Origin: Polychytrium aggregatum
Taxonomy: Eukaryota; Chytridiomycota; Chytridiomycetes; Polychytriales
Assembly (NCBI RefSeq): GCF_025602895.1
Contig: NW_026516301.1
Location: 111,207-175,206, forward strand
Direction of reading: 5' to 3'
Length of the DNA stretch: 64,000 nt
In this document: in pieces, positions 52,711 through 64,000 of the stretch
Numbering within the stretch: the stretch's first letter is position 1
Layout: the number at the start of each line of letters is the position of its first letter
Translations under genes and position numbers: made by a program
Notes under the pieces: generated by a model
Seen by the model: only the letters and a program-made list of their open reading frames with translations
Told to the model about the DNA's origin: nothing
Databases searched by the model: none

Positions 52711-54489
52711 ATGTCCGGGAAGCGCAGAAGCGAGACCGCGCAGCATGCCCACCGCAAAAAGCTGAAGAAGGTCTTCAACAAGGCAAGTGAGCGAGCGAGG
52801 AGCAGACCGAGGCATCTGACGCCAAGCGAGACGGCCGGGATCAAACTCGGCGCAATGTCCAGCGATTCACTGCGAGCAGCCCCGATCGACGACACCACGG
52901 GCCGATCGGTCTGTCGATGTGTTCGGCGAACGACAGGAAGCACACCGCCTCACGGGAAGCTGTGTCATCGTCTAGCACGGATCCTGTTTCCCTCCTTCGA
53001 TCGGCCGCGCTCGTGTGAACAGCGTCGGTGGAGCATCGGCATCCGCATGATATACGATTGGCTCACAATACACCTTGGTGCTGGTGCGGAACTCTAGCCG
53101 GCAGAGAAGCACAACCGGCCCTTCCAAGTTGAGCCCGGCATGGTCGGCGTGTTTGTCTCATGCACGCTGGGCCGCGAAAAGTATTGCATCAAGGAGCTCT
53201 ACAATCTGTTCGACGAGGTATGTTCTTGGCGTGGCTGTGGATCGTCGAAGAGGCCCGACGAACTGCGAACCAACGATGCGGCCGTGCGGGCTTTGCAGGA
53301 TTTTCATGCTTTGTGAATGAAGCTGATGCCATGTGCGCATTTTCTCATCGTTCCAGTATGCAGAGAGGCTCTACGGAAAGGATATCGGTCTGCTCGACAA
53401 GCCAGGCGCAAGTCAAGGAAACGATCTGGAGGACGACCCCGCAGAGGACGACGACGACGATGAAGACGAGTCGTTTGAGGCAGCTTTTGCGAAAGAGGTC
53501 CAGGGCCTCAAGACCTCGCGTTCGCAAAAGCGGTTCGTGAACGTCAACATCAGCATCGATTGCTGCGTTTTCATGAAGGTGAGGGTTGGATCACACAGGC
53601 AACTGGTTGATTCCACGAGCCAGTCATGGGAAGATTCCATCAACCGATCTGATTCGACAACGCAGCGCACTTGATGCCAACGGCAATCCTGTCCCGGGTG
53701 CTACCGATCCATCTACTTTGGTGCCAATCGATGCCAACCTCGGGCGAACTCCACCCACTGACCTCTTCATCTATGGCGCTGCTGTTTACGGCCGTATGTG
53801 TTCGTCCAAACCTTTAGTTTGCACCTCCGATCGTGCCCACCGAATTCGTCCACACCATCCTCAGCGATCTTTACGACACAAAACTCAAAAAGTGTCGCTA
53901 TACACATCGCCTGATCCCCATCTCCGCCACAACGGCTGCGACCATGCCCTCGGTCGTGATCATGGCCAAGAATGTGCTGAAGCCACACTTCCACGACGCA
54001 GCCGAGCCCAAAAAGTTTGCCATTGTCTTCAAGGCAAGAAACAACGACAAGATCGACAGAGACGAGCTGATTGCGACCCTGGCCCAGATTGTCAACGAGA
54101 CCGAAGCCAAGCACACAGTGGACCTCAAACAGCCGGATCTGGTCATCATCGTCGAAGTGTTCAAGGTGCGCTGTGTGTCCAGCTGCCCGTGTCTGGTACC
54201 AGAGCAAGATCGGGCTTGGGGCTGCTCTGCATCGATAGAGATTCATCGCTAAAGTCCCCTCCCTTCGCAGAGCGTTTGCGGCATGTCCGTTGTGGAAGAC
54301 TACTACAAGTTCCGGCGATTCAATCTCCACGAGATCTTCGAAGGCGACGTCCATGACGGCCCGCGCGATCGGCAGCGCAAGTCCAAAGACGATAAGGGAG
54401 ACAAGACCATCACAAAAGCGAATGCAAGTGTGGATGGTGCCGAGGACAGACCCGTCCAAGATAGCGCTGAGTCAAAGGAAGCGCTGTAG
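52711..54489 (+). CDS. TAN1: THUMP-domain tRNA acetylation adaptor (Tan1/THUMPD1)
   Basis: Adaptor that brings tRNA-Ser and tRNA-Leu to the Kre33/NAT10 acetyltransferase for ac4C at position 12. The ATG at 52711 starts MSGKRRSETAQHAHRKKLKK, a basic N-terminus. The next exon reads GMVGVFVSCTLGREKYCIKE with LYNLFDE, then YAERLYGKDIGLL, an acidic tract and KRFVNVNISIDCCVFMK. The THUMP domain follows (AEPKKFAIVFKARNNDKIDR; LKQPDLVIIVEVFK). The last exon gives SVCGMSVVEDYYKFRRFNLH and a hydrophilic tail ending at 54489. Five or six exons. Confidence 0.9.
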
Positions 54490-54914
54490 ATTGATGTTTC
54501 CGGAGGGCAGATGCGGCTGGAGGATGACAGCTTTGCGCTGCCGTGCTACACACCGAGAATGCGCATCAAGCCACATAGCGAGAGTTTGTCGTGGACCCAT
54601 ACCGATCGCCAGCGGCGATTCTTGCACAGTGCACTGTGTACGGCGCCGGGTGATGCGACTCTGGTTCATTGTCGAGTCATTGATGAGATCGGGGTACTCA
54701 CTCTCGCTGGCGACAGCTCTGTCTGGACTTGAATATACACATTTCTAGCTGCTGCCTTTGATCAACCTCCACGCAACAAGCAGCCTCGGATCTCGACTCG
54801 AGATCTGTCAAGGACCCGTTTCCGCTTTATCCCTCGAGAGTCGTATTATGAATCGTGCCAGGAAGTATCAAGTGAGGATAGCACATTAACCATTGCTTGG
54901 GCACACCAGAGCGC
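54490..54914. other. Convergent intergenic region between TAN1 and the mannosidase
   Basis: About 425 bp of 3' flanks; no other feature was seen. Confidence 0.5.
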
Positions 54915-57397
<2,483 letters not shown>

Positions 57398-57724
57398 TCT
57401 GGGCTCGTCAGGGCTTGCAGGATTCGGGGGCGAGATGAATGCAGCGGGAACGATTGCCGTAGCGTGGCTCGACAGATGCAATGAAGCACGATGTATTGAT
57501 GCCGATGCTGGCAAGGGCCGGATCTGGGGTTGAGCAGGTGGAGCCGTGCTCGAAGAGAGGCAGCTCGGGGCAGATCAACGGCAAGAAGTCAGACGCGATG
57601 TCAGGGCGGAACGCCAGGGAAAGGCCGTCAAGCAGCAGGAGCCCGGGCAGAATGCCACACCCTCCTATCAATCGGAGCCAATCATTTATTCACTGATCGA
57701 CTCAAACTAGTATCCATGAGGCCG
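57398..57724. other. Intergenic region, mannosidase upstream side
   Basis: About 330 bp. It may include 5' UTR or an alternative mannosidase start at 57514. No other gene is supported. Confidence 0.4.
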
Positions 57725-58732
57725 TTACGACCATAGCTGCAGATCAACACTTTTGATCTCGCGGGCGTCTCTGTGGACTCGAGTCCATTGGCGGTCGACC
57801 GGAATGGCGATCGGATATGTGATCGCGAGCCAGTGCGATTTTCGGTACAGGATGACGCTGTCGGGCCATTCTTCGCCATCGAGCTCTCTCTGCACAAGCT
57901 CATCGTCGACGATCATGCAGACGCGGCGGTATTCCTGCAGGAGCTGCTGCACCCACGACCGCACCTTGGGCGACATGGTCCAGTCGCTGCTGTCGTTGTT
58001 CTCGTCGTCGTCGTCGGTGATCGAGATGACGCCGCGGCTTCCGTCGCTTGAGAGAGAGTAATGGGCCGAGCTAACGTTGACGACCTTGTGGCTCTGCTCG
58101 CTCGGATGCAGCTCACGGTATTGCTCGTGAGTCATGATCTGCCATTCGCTGGTGCCGGAACGGGTGACGTCTTCGGGCTCGATATCCTTGATCTGGCGAT
58201 AGACCGATCCGACAGGCAAGGCGACTGCTGCCATGGCACCCACAACTCCCAGCACGAGGACCGGAAGCGCAACCAGAAGCAGACCAGAGAAGCCGACTCC
58301 AACAAAGGCGATGAGCAGACCCAAGCCCCCGAGCGGAAGTGCGACGCTGAGTACCGTCGGGCCGACTACGAGCACCGCCATGGGGCCGACAAAAAGGATG
58401 AGGGTCATCCAGCCAAGCCCCTGGATAAACCGCTGGAACAGGGTATAGCGGGGTTTTAGATAGACTTGAGTCGGGTGCCGGTCCGGGCCAGATCCCCATT
58501 GGCGAGCCATCCAAGGAGAGGAGTGGAGCCGTCGATGCTGGAGACCGCACTGAACCTGAACCGAGGCGATGCCGATATGAGGCGAGGAGACTTGTGGAAC
58601 GGATGTTCGTATCAGCGCTAAGGCGGCTGGCAGAGGCGGCAGGAGTAGAGAGTCAGAAACGGTTGCATGCGACTGTGTTGATGCGGCGACCGGAACTCGC
58701 TTTCCCAGTCCTTGTCCACCCCAGCCAAACAT
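57725..58732 (-). CDS. Unrecognised membrane protein, possibly organellar
   Basis: 335 residues in one exon, ATG at 58732. The first ~85 residues are Ser/Arg-rich and poor in acidic residues, compatible with a mitochondrial targeting segment (CGLQHRRLHSSPWMARQWG). Then come KPRYTLFQRFIQGLGWMTLI and two or three strongly hydrophobic Gly/Val/Leu helices (GLGLLIAFVGVGFSGLLLVA; VLVLGVVGAMAAVALPVG). The C-terminal half is soluble (EWQIMTHEQYRELHPSEQSH; WVQQLLQEYRRVCMIVDDEL; WLAITYPIAIPVDRQW). The plan resembles small mitochondrial inner-membrane proteins, but no named family is recognised. Confidence 0.65.
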   Translation of the reverse strand: MFGWGGQGLGKRVPVAASTQSHATVSDSLLLPPLPAALALIRTSVPQVSSPHIGIASVQVQCGLQHRRLHSSPWMARQWGSGPDRHPTQVYLKPRYTLFQRFIQGLGWMTLILFVGPMAVLVVGPTVLSVALPLGGLGLLIAFVGVGFSGLLLVALPVLVLGVVGAMAAVALPVGSVYRQIKDIEPEDVTRSGTSEWQIMTHEQYRELHPSEQSHKVVNVSSAHYSLSSDGSRGVISITDDDDENNDSSDWTMSPKVRSWVQQLLQEYRRVCMIVDDELVQRELDGEEWPDSVILYRKSHWLAITYPIAIPVDRQWTRVHRDAREIKSVDLQLWS

Positions 58733-59525
58733 CGATGGAACTGACCCAGAGGCCGGGAAGATATGGGGAATCGGAGAGCATCCCGTGCGACAGCTTGCAG
58801 ATGAGGATATTGAGCGGCTCCTCTGACGAGGAACGGCTGGCTGGGCAAGGCGCTCCGTGAGATTGGTCGAACCCAGAGACCAGAGTTAATCCTGGGGCGC
58901 AACATGTGTCTGGCGAGGGAACTCATGGCGCAGGTGGAGGACGGATCGGAGGCAGCAGTGCCCGAATTGATAGACAGCAGCGGGTCGATTCTCTGGGATC
59001 TGAAATCTGAAATCTGAAATCTGAAATCTGAAATCTGAAATCTGTGATCCTGGTCGAAGAGGACCGGCGCGGCGTTTTGTCTTGGCGCCAAGGCAGCCAC
59101 AGAAAGCGCAGCCCAGACAGGAACCGACAAGCGTGCGTTCTCACTCGCTGTGCGAGCAGGCACCTGCCTCGGGAACATGGCTCTGCAAACGAAGCGCCCT
59201 TTCCGGCTGAAACAGGGCATTTCTCCAAGCGAGAACCGAACGATCGGCGGCTGGGTTGCTATAGAACTGTGCGGCTCTGCAGCTGTTCTGCCGTGCCACT
59301 GTTCCGCCGTGCCACTGCACTGCTGTACCACCGCACACCGACAGAATTGCTGCTGTGCGACAGAAGCAAGTCCCGACCTCTTGCCGCGCCACACAGATTC
59401 CAGATCCGCCGTCGAAGCCAAAATATTTGCAGCGGATGGTGGGAGAGGGCCAACCTGCGGGTTTTGGCCGCCGATCGTCGCCTCCACCATCTCCGTCTCT
59501 CCACCACTTGCTTGCCGTCTCAACG
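58733..59525. promoter_or_regulatory. Divergent promoter region with a 7-bp tandem repeat
   Basis: It lies between the membrane protein (-) and the second SH3 protein (+). It holds about six copies of ATCTGAA at 58999-59043 and a stretch of related CTGTTCCGCCGTGCCA units at 59279-59318. No gene was recognised. Confidence 0.5.
58999..59043. repeat. (ATCTGAA)6 tandem repeat
   Basis: Perfect 7-bp units, in the region between two divergent genes. Confidence 0.92.
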
Positions 59526-60984
59526 ATGCTCGCTACCGACTCAGCCCAGGCGCGCCTGCTTCTGCTGGGCCTGGCCCCGGTTGCAGATGCGCTCTACCCG
59601 GTGTTCAGCACCAAGGTTTGTCTGTCTGCCGCTATCCGCTGCATGATCTGTTTCCTCAACTTTGGATGACTTGCTACCGTTTGCAAGGCTTCCGCCATCT
59701 GCTTCGCATGCCATTAACTGCAGCGGCTCTCTCTCACCTTCCGTCGCCCCGCTATCCCTCTCGCTTCCATCACCCTGCCATCCCATCGACCGCGGAGACA
59801 TTACTAGACCCCGGCCATGATCACCACGAATCAGCCGACAATCTTGACGCTAACCTGGTACAGCAGCCCCCCACCAAACATCCAGTATATTCCGTCCACG
59901 GTCGATTTATCGTCTGCCTACAACGGCACCTTTGTCTACAGCATCAGCATCTCCCAACCCGAGGTAGCTGTCGTGCAGTGCCGGCACCGTTGCGTGCGAC
60001 TCGTTTTCATCGGCCATCGCCGATTTCCATTGCTATTCAGCTTGCTTGCACTCCTTGCATCGATTATAAGCAGACTGATCACACCGCAATCCTCGGCTCG
60101 ATGCACATGTCCTTCGCGCTTGCTAGGTCATCCAAAACATCGGCGTTTACTCGTACCCAACGGTACTGGAGCCGTCAATTACCCTGCCTCATGTCAACAA
60201 CCTGACAGACACCCTGACGCTCGGGATATGTCTCATCGACAGCTCCAATGTCTACACCGAGTGCATCACTCCGCCCACCGTGAACATCACGATCCCAGGA
60301 AACGCCAGTGTCATTACCCCGTCGCCTCTGGCCAGCACCAATACCCCGACTGCCAGCTCAACTCTGGCTTTAAACTCAACCCAGAGCCCTGCATCCAGCA
60401 GCGATAGCCCATCGGATACATCCCTGCCGTCTCCGAGCAACTTACCGTCGCCCGATGCAACTCCGCCAGTCAACCTAACGCCCATCATGTGGGTTATCAT
60501 CGGGGCAGTGCTTCTCCTCTGTTTAACAATCTGCGTCGTCGGCTATGCGATCTTTGGACACAGAAAGCAGATCAAGGTGGCCCAGCCGACCATTGCCGAG
60601 CCCGCCGCAAACCTCGATACCCCCAGTGGAAGTCCCAACACTGCCAGCAGCGAAAAGGCCCTGTACAGCCTGGGCTTCAACAACACCGAATCAAACCCTT
60701 TGCCCGAATATACCCCGGCGCTCAACAGCGAATGCGACTTTGTCCAGCCAGAACGGGCGGCCCTAGGCCGGAGCAGAACCGGATCGACATCGACGGGTCA
60801 GTTCGACCAAATGTATCGAGTCAAGACCCCTCGAAAGCGGCAGAACGAGGATGAACTCAACTTGGAAGCCGGGGACCTTTTGGTTGTCACAGAGATCTTT
60901 GAGGATGGCTGGGCGATCGCACGCAACCAGAACGGGGACATGGGCGCTGTGCCTCTCAATTTTCTGGAAGCTGGCCACATATAG
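59526..60984 (+). CDS. Single-pass membrane protein: signal peptide, stalk, TM helix, cytoplasmic SH3 domain (copy 2)
   Basis: Exon 1 (59526 to about 59614) encodes a signal-like start (MLATDSAQARLLLLGLAPVA, DALYPVFSTK). Exon 2 (to about 59962) gives an extracellular beta-type segment (TNQPTILTLTWYSSPPPNIQ; GTFVYSISIS). Exon 3 (about 60127-60984) continues VIQNIGVYSYPTVLEPSITL and GICLIDSSNVYTECITPP, then a Ser/Thr/Pro-rich stalk, a TM helix (PIMWVIIGAVLLLCLTICVV) and a cytoplasmic Pro/Ser-rich linker. The C-terminal SH3 domain reads DELNLEAGDLLVVTEIFEDG, WAIARNQNGDMGAVPLNFLE: ALYDY-type strand replaced, but E-x-GD, GW and PxNF are all present. Architecture as in the gene at 13274-15463. It is probably a plasma-membrane sensor or scaffold that recruits Pro-rich partners. 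Confidence 0.82.
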
Positions 60985-61438
60985 ACAAGAAACCATCTTT
61001 CCCAAATACAGTCGATCGATCGCATTCGGGAACCGCATCGTCCAGATTCCCACGGCGGCCCTGGCAGATGGAGCTGGTCGTGCGTGTTGGCCGGCGTATG
61101 TCCAGCACACTCGCTTTGTGCATCCTTCGTCGATGGCCGGACATTTCGCATCGGCTACACCGTCGCACTGACAGACCAGACTATTCCTCGGCCACATTTC
61201 CGCTGTCCTTGCCCTCGCTGTCGCTCAGAGCACCCCCCCCCGCCTGAGCCCGAGCCTATACTCGCTTGTGATCGCCTTCGTGTCGAGCAGCACTTGTGGA
61301 CAGCCCCGCCCGGGCGACTGCGCTGCCGGCTGCGCCACGCACATATTTCTTTTTTGTTCTCCTTGCCGACCCAACCCGCACCATTGCCAGGCATCGCAGC
61401 AATCTCACCCAGAGCACACCGACAGACGATCGCCGAGC
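60985..61438. other. Intergenic region, SYO1 upstream side
   Basis: About 450 bp between two same-strand genes. No clear elements were seen. Confidence 0.5.
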
Positions 61439-64000
61439 ATGGGCAAGCACAAGAACAGAAAGCGATTTGGGCGGCCGCGGGCCACGCCCGTTGCGCCGTC
61501 CGACCAGCAGATCGCATCGGACGACACCATGGCAACCCATGTCAACCCGCAGGATGTTGCCCCGATCCTCAAGAAAGTACGATTCTGGCCTTGCAAACCT
61601 GACCTGCTCTCGGCCTCCTCGGCTGGGTGGATCGAGACATGGCGAGCCAGGTGCGGGCCGGGCGCCCATGCAGACGTTGACAAGCGTCCTTCAAACTCCC
61701 TCCCTCATCTAGCTCAACCGACACGACAAATCGGACGAGCGGTCGTGGGCTGCTGCCGCCATCTCGAACCTGGTTCAGGACCCTGCCACCCTCAAAGTCC
61801 TGCTGTCGGGGGGTTTGGTCTCGGCCCTCATCGGAGCCCTGAGTGACCCTCATCGCGAAGTCGTTGTCGAGGTTACCGGTGCCTTGAGGTTCGTGCACAC
61901 CGCTTGGCTCTCGTGCTGGACAGGTTGCATTTGGTGTTTGGTGTTTGGTATTTGGTGTGAAGCACCGGGGATGTCTCGGTAGTGCTGTCGTCGTCGTCGT
62001 CGTCGATCGATCGATCGGGGCTGGGGCTGTTCTTGGGCATTCCATCGACACCCTAGTCCGAGGACATCGAGGGATCCTCGCTCACATCGCTATTGGTGCT
62101 CTTATGGATGACTCCAGGAACCTGGCCGTCGTTGGTGGCGATGATGTCTGCAAAGAAATGGTGCGCAAGGATATCTTGACACCACTACTGGCCCAGATTC
62201 CTTTGGTAGGTGTCGTTTTCCTCATTGTTCCGACTCTGTCTGGCCGTCGATGTGTGGCCGTCGATTATGCATCCGCGACCAGAGATCACTTGCTTCGTTG
62301 GCCCTTCGTCTGTCTCCTGTCCGTCGCCCGCTTACTCAACGCCTGCATCTCACCTCTAGCTCTCCGAGTCTCTGACTCGAATCGTCACCAAGGCCCCCTC
62401 GGAAGGACCCGAGGACGATGTCAACCGAAAAACCACGATCGACTGCTCTGAACAGGTCATCTCGCTGGTATGGTCGCTATGGTAAGGAAGCCTCCTGGCT
62501 GGTGCGGGTTCTTGGCAGCTTCATTTCTCGGGAACACAAGGCTCGCAACAGCATCAACAGCAACGTCCCTTTGCGGCCCATCGTACCTGCCTGACATTTC
62601 TTGATCGTCTCCAGCGAATCGTCGGACGTTGCCGTCAACCGCGTCACCCAAAAGTCGACCCTTGGCTTCTCATGGAGATTTTGAACCCGGAACACGACTT
62701 CATCCCGAGCCTGGTCCAGGCTGCGGGCCAGTGCCTGAACACCATCACGGAGGAGAACCAGCCCTGCCACATGGCGTTCCAGGCCAATCCGCGATTCTGC
62801 GATCTCCTTGCTGCCATTGCCAACGGCGACATTGAACACTTCAACAATTGGGACGAAAACAGGATACAGATCCGGGTGCTGGCTGGCAGCATTCTGTACA
62901 ATGTGCGCGATGCTATCAAGGTGCAGCCCCTCGATCTCTGCAAGCAGATATTCCCGGCCATCTCCACGACGCTCGACTATGATGTCAACCGCGCGATCGA
63001 GTTGGCCTGCAAGGCGTCGACAGAGGTACGGCTATTTGCAACGTTGTGAAGCGCACCGCCTTAAAGGTGGGATGTCGAACAGCCGGACCATCGAGGACAT
63101 TCGCTGACTCGACGATTGCGTCGTCTCGTAGATCCTGAGCGGCGAGGTCCCGAAGAATCGGGCAAATACGTCCGTCTTTCGTCCAAGAACGAGGTAGGAC
63201 CCCTGTGATGGCTTGATATCGATCTTGAGCCACTGCCATCTGTCTTGATTAATGAACCGTCTTGTGTTTTTCCAGAATTTGATGGTTTCTGCTGGAGGCA
63301 GCCATGTTGCCACTGTTCAGCTGGGATTGGAGCTGCTCGCCAATATCTGCGCCGACGATATCCCGGAGGTAGGATCGAGTTGTCCCGGAGTCGCGGACCA
63401 ATCTCTGTTCGCCGACATCGAGGGGATTCGTGACGAGAGGCCGGGCCAGTTGTTTTTACAGAGACAAGCTTGCCCACGAGTCATATCGGCTGGCACATGT
63501 GCTGCTTGGCTTTCACAAATCTCCTCGAATGAGCCACCAAGCACGTAGCTGACTTTGGCCGCTTCCCCGTCATCAGAGGAGAACTGGGAAGAGATGGACG
63601 CTGCCGAGGAGGAAACGACGAGGTCGAGCTCGACGAGGATCTACAGGACGTCATTGCTTCTGAATCGCAACCGGCCGAGCCCGAGAACAACGAACGCAAC
63701 CACCTTCTGGACCAGTTCAACATTCTGCCCCGGGTCCTGAAGCTTGCATCGGGCTTTTGTGGTTCCCATCACCAACGATATCATCAGCTCCTTTGCCTCC
63801 GAGTTAGCCCAGCTGCAGTATCGCGCGCTCGGATTGCCTGAACAACATCCTCGACAATGTGCCGGGCCCGTGGTACCAGTCCGAGGCACCCAAGCAAGTC
63901 TGGATATGGCTTTTTGATGTTGCCAATCGCGGCGCACAGCAGAGCGGCCCGAAGCTGGAAGGCTCGGCTCTCGAGCTCGTGGAGGCATGCGTCTCAGCGA
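61439..64000 (+). CDS. SYO1: Symportin Syo1/HEATR3-like ribosomal-protein import adaptor, 3' end beyond window
   Basis: Syo1 carries ribosomal proteins uL18 and uL5 together into the nucleus for 5S RNP assembly. The ATG at 61439 gives MGKHKNRKRFGRPRATPVAP. ARM/HEAT-type exons follow: SWAAAAISNLVQDPATLKVL with LLSGGLVSALIGALSDPHRE; NLAVVGGDDVCKEMVRKDIL; then the large exon near 62615-63026 (LGFLMEILNPEHDFIPSLVQ; IRVLAGSILYNVRDAIKVQP). Next is VATVQLGLELLANICADDIP, and an acidic exon, EENWEEMDAAEE, that continues as VELDEDLQDVIASES. Near the window end, AFVVPITNDIISSFASELAQ and DCLNNILDNVPGPWYQSEAP are in different frames from the preceding text. At least three single-base frame changes lie between 63600 and 63840 and no intron explains them, so the gene is broken here or the sequence has small errors. 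Confidence 0.82.

Noticed and set aside
63740-63840. Programmed +1 frameshifting in SYO1
   Set aside because: Three changes of different sign within 240 bp and no slippery/stop context; error or decay is simpler.

Overview
The window is nuclear DNA of a fungus, most likely a zoosporic (chytrid-type) one. The genes have many short GT-AG introns, the sequence is GC-rich and full of microsatellites, and the gene set is fungal: a ChAPs/exomer subunit, GINS Psf3, a Cdc7 kinase, class I alpha-mannosidase, Erd1/EXS, Tan1/THUMPD1 and Syo1. The chytrid assignment is an inference, supported by an intact Fanzor nuclease gene, a family well known from Spizellomyces. No tRNA, rRNA, CRISPR array or bacterial operon was seen.

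Layout. 1-8.6 kb: 3' part of a Cdc7 kinase (+), a ChAPs-family exomer gene (-) and the GINS subunit PSF3 (-). 9.3-19.1 kb: two tandem copies of a secreted GH20 beta-N-acetylhexosaminidase (-), flanking a single-pass membrane protein with a Ser/Thr-rich stalk and a C-terminal SH3 domain (-). 19.2-21.8 kb: low-complexity intergenic DNA. 21.9-24.3 kb: an EXS-domain (Erd1-like) membrane protein (-). 24.9-28.6 kb: a mobile element carrying an intact 861-residue Fanzor (eukaryotic TnpB-like, RNA-guided nuclease family). 28.9-31.5 kb: a leucine-rich-repeat gene (+) in which nine successive exons are each exactly 84 nt and encode one repeat. 31.7-40.4 kb: an ALDH8A1-like dehydrogenase (-), an unrecognised polytopic membrane protein (-) and proteasome subunit alpha1 (-). 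41.1-46.7 kb: an importin-7/8-type karyopherin (+). 47.3-48.5 kb: an F-box/ankyrin protein (-). 48.6-50.4 kb: a second Fanzor element, internally deleted. 50.5-64 kb: PP2A methylesterase (-), Tan1/THUMPD1 (+), ER alpha-1,2-mannosidase (-), an unrecognised membrane protein (-), a second stalk-TM-SH3 protein (+) and the 5' part of a Syo1/HEATR3 symportin (+).

The most interesting system is the Fanzor pair. The full copy has two CCHC knuckles, a RuvC-like core with a rearranged catalytic Glu, a zinc ribbon, and a 3' noncoding segment with two perfect hairpins that could be its guide-RNA scaffold. The second copy has lost the start region and the RuvC-I Asp through two deletions. It keeps both outer ends and the whole 3' noncoding segment almost unchanged, so it looks like a recent non-autonomous derivative. 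A TA-bounded inverted-repeat motif recurs at the Fanzor 3' ends, left and right of copy 2, and once at 21.8 kb. In both copies the Fanzor stop codon lies inside this motif, which suggests linkage to a Tc1/mariner-type transposon.

The other genes are housekeeping or cell-surface functions with no evident joint pathway. Exon coordinates were read by eye from splice sites and frame. Multi-exon gene spans are more reliable than their individual internal boundaries.
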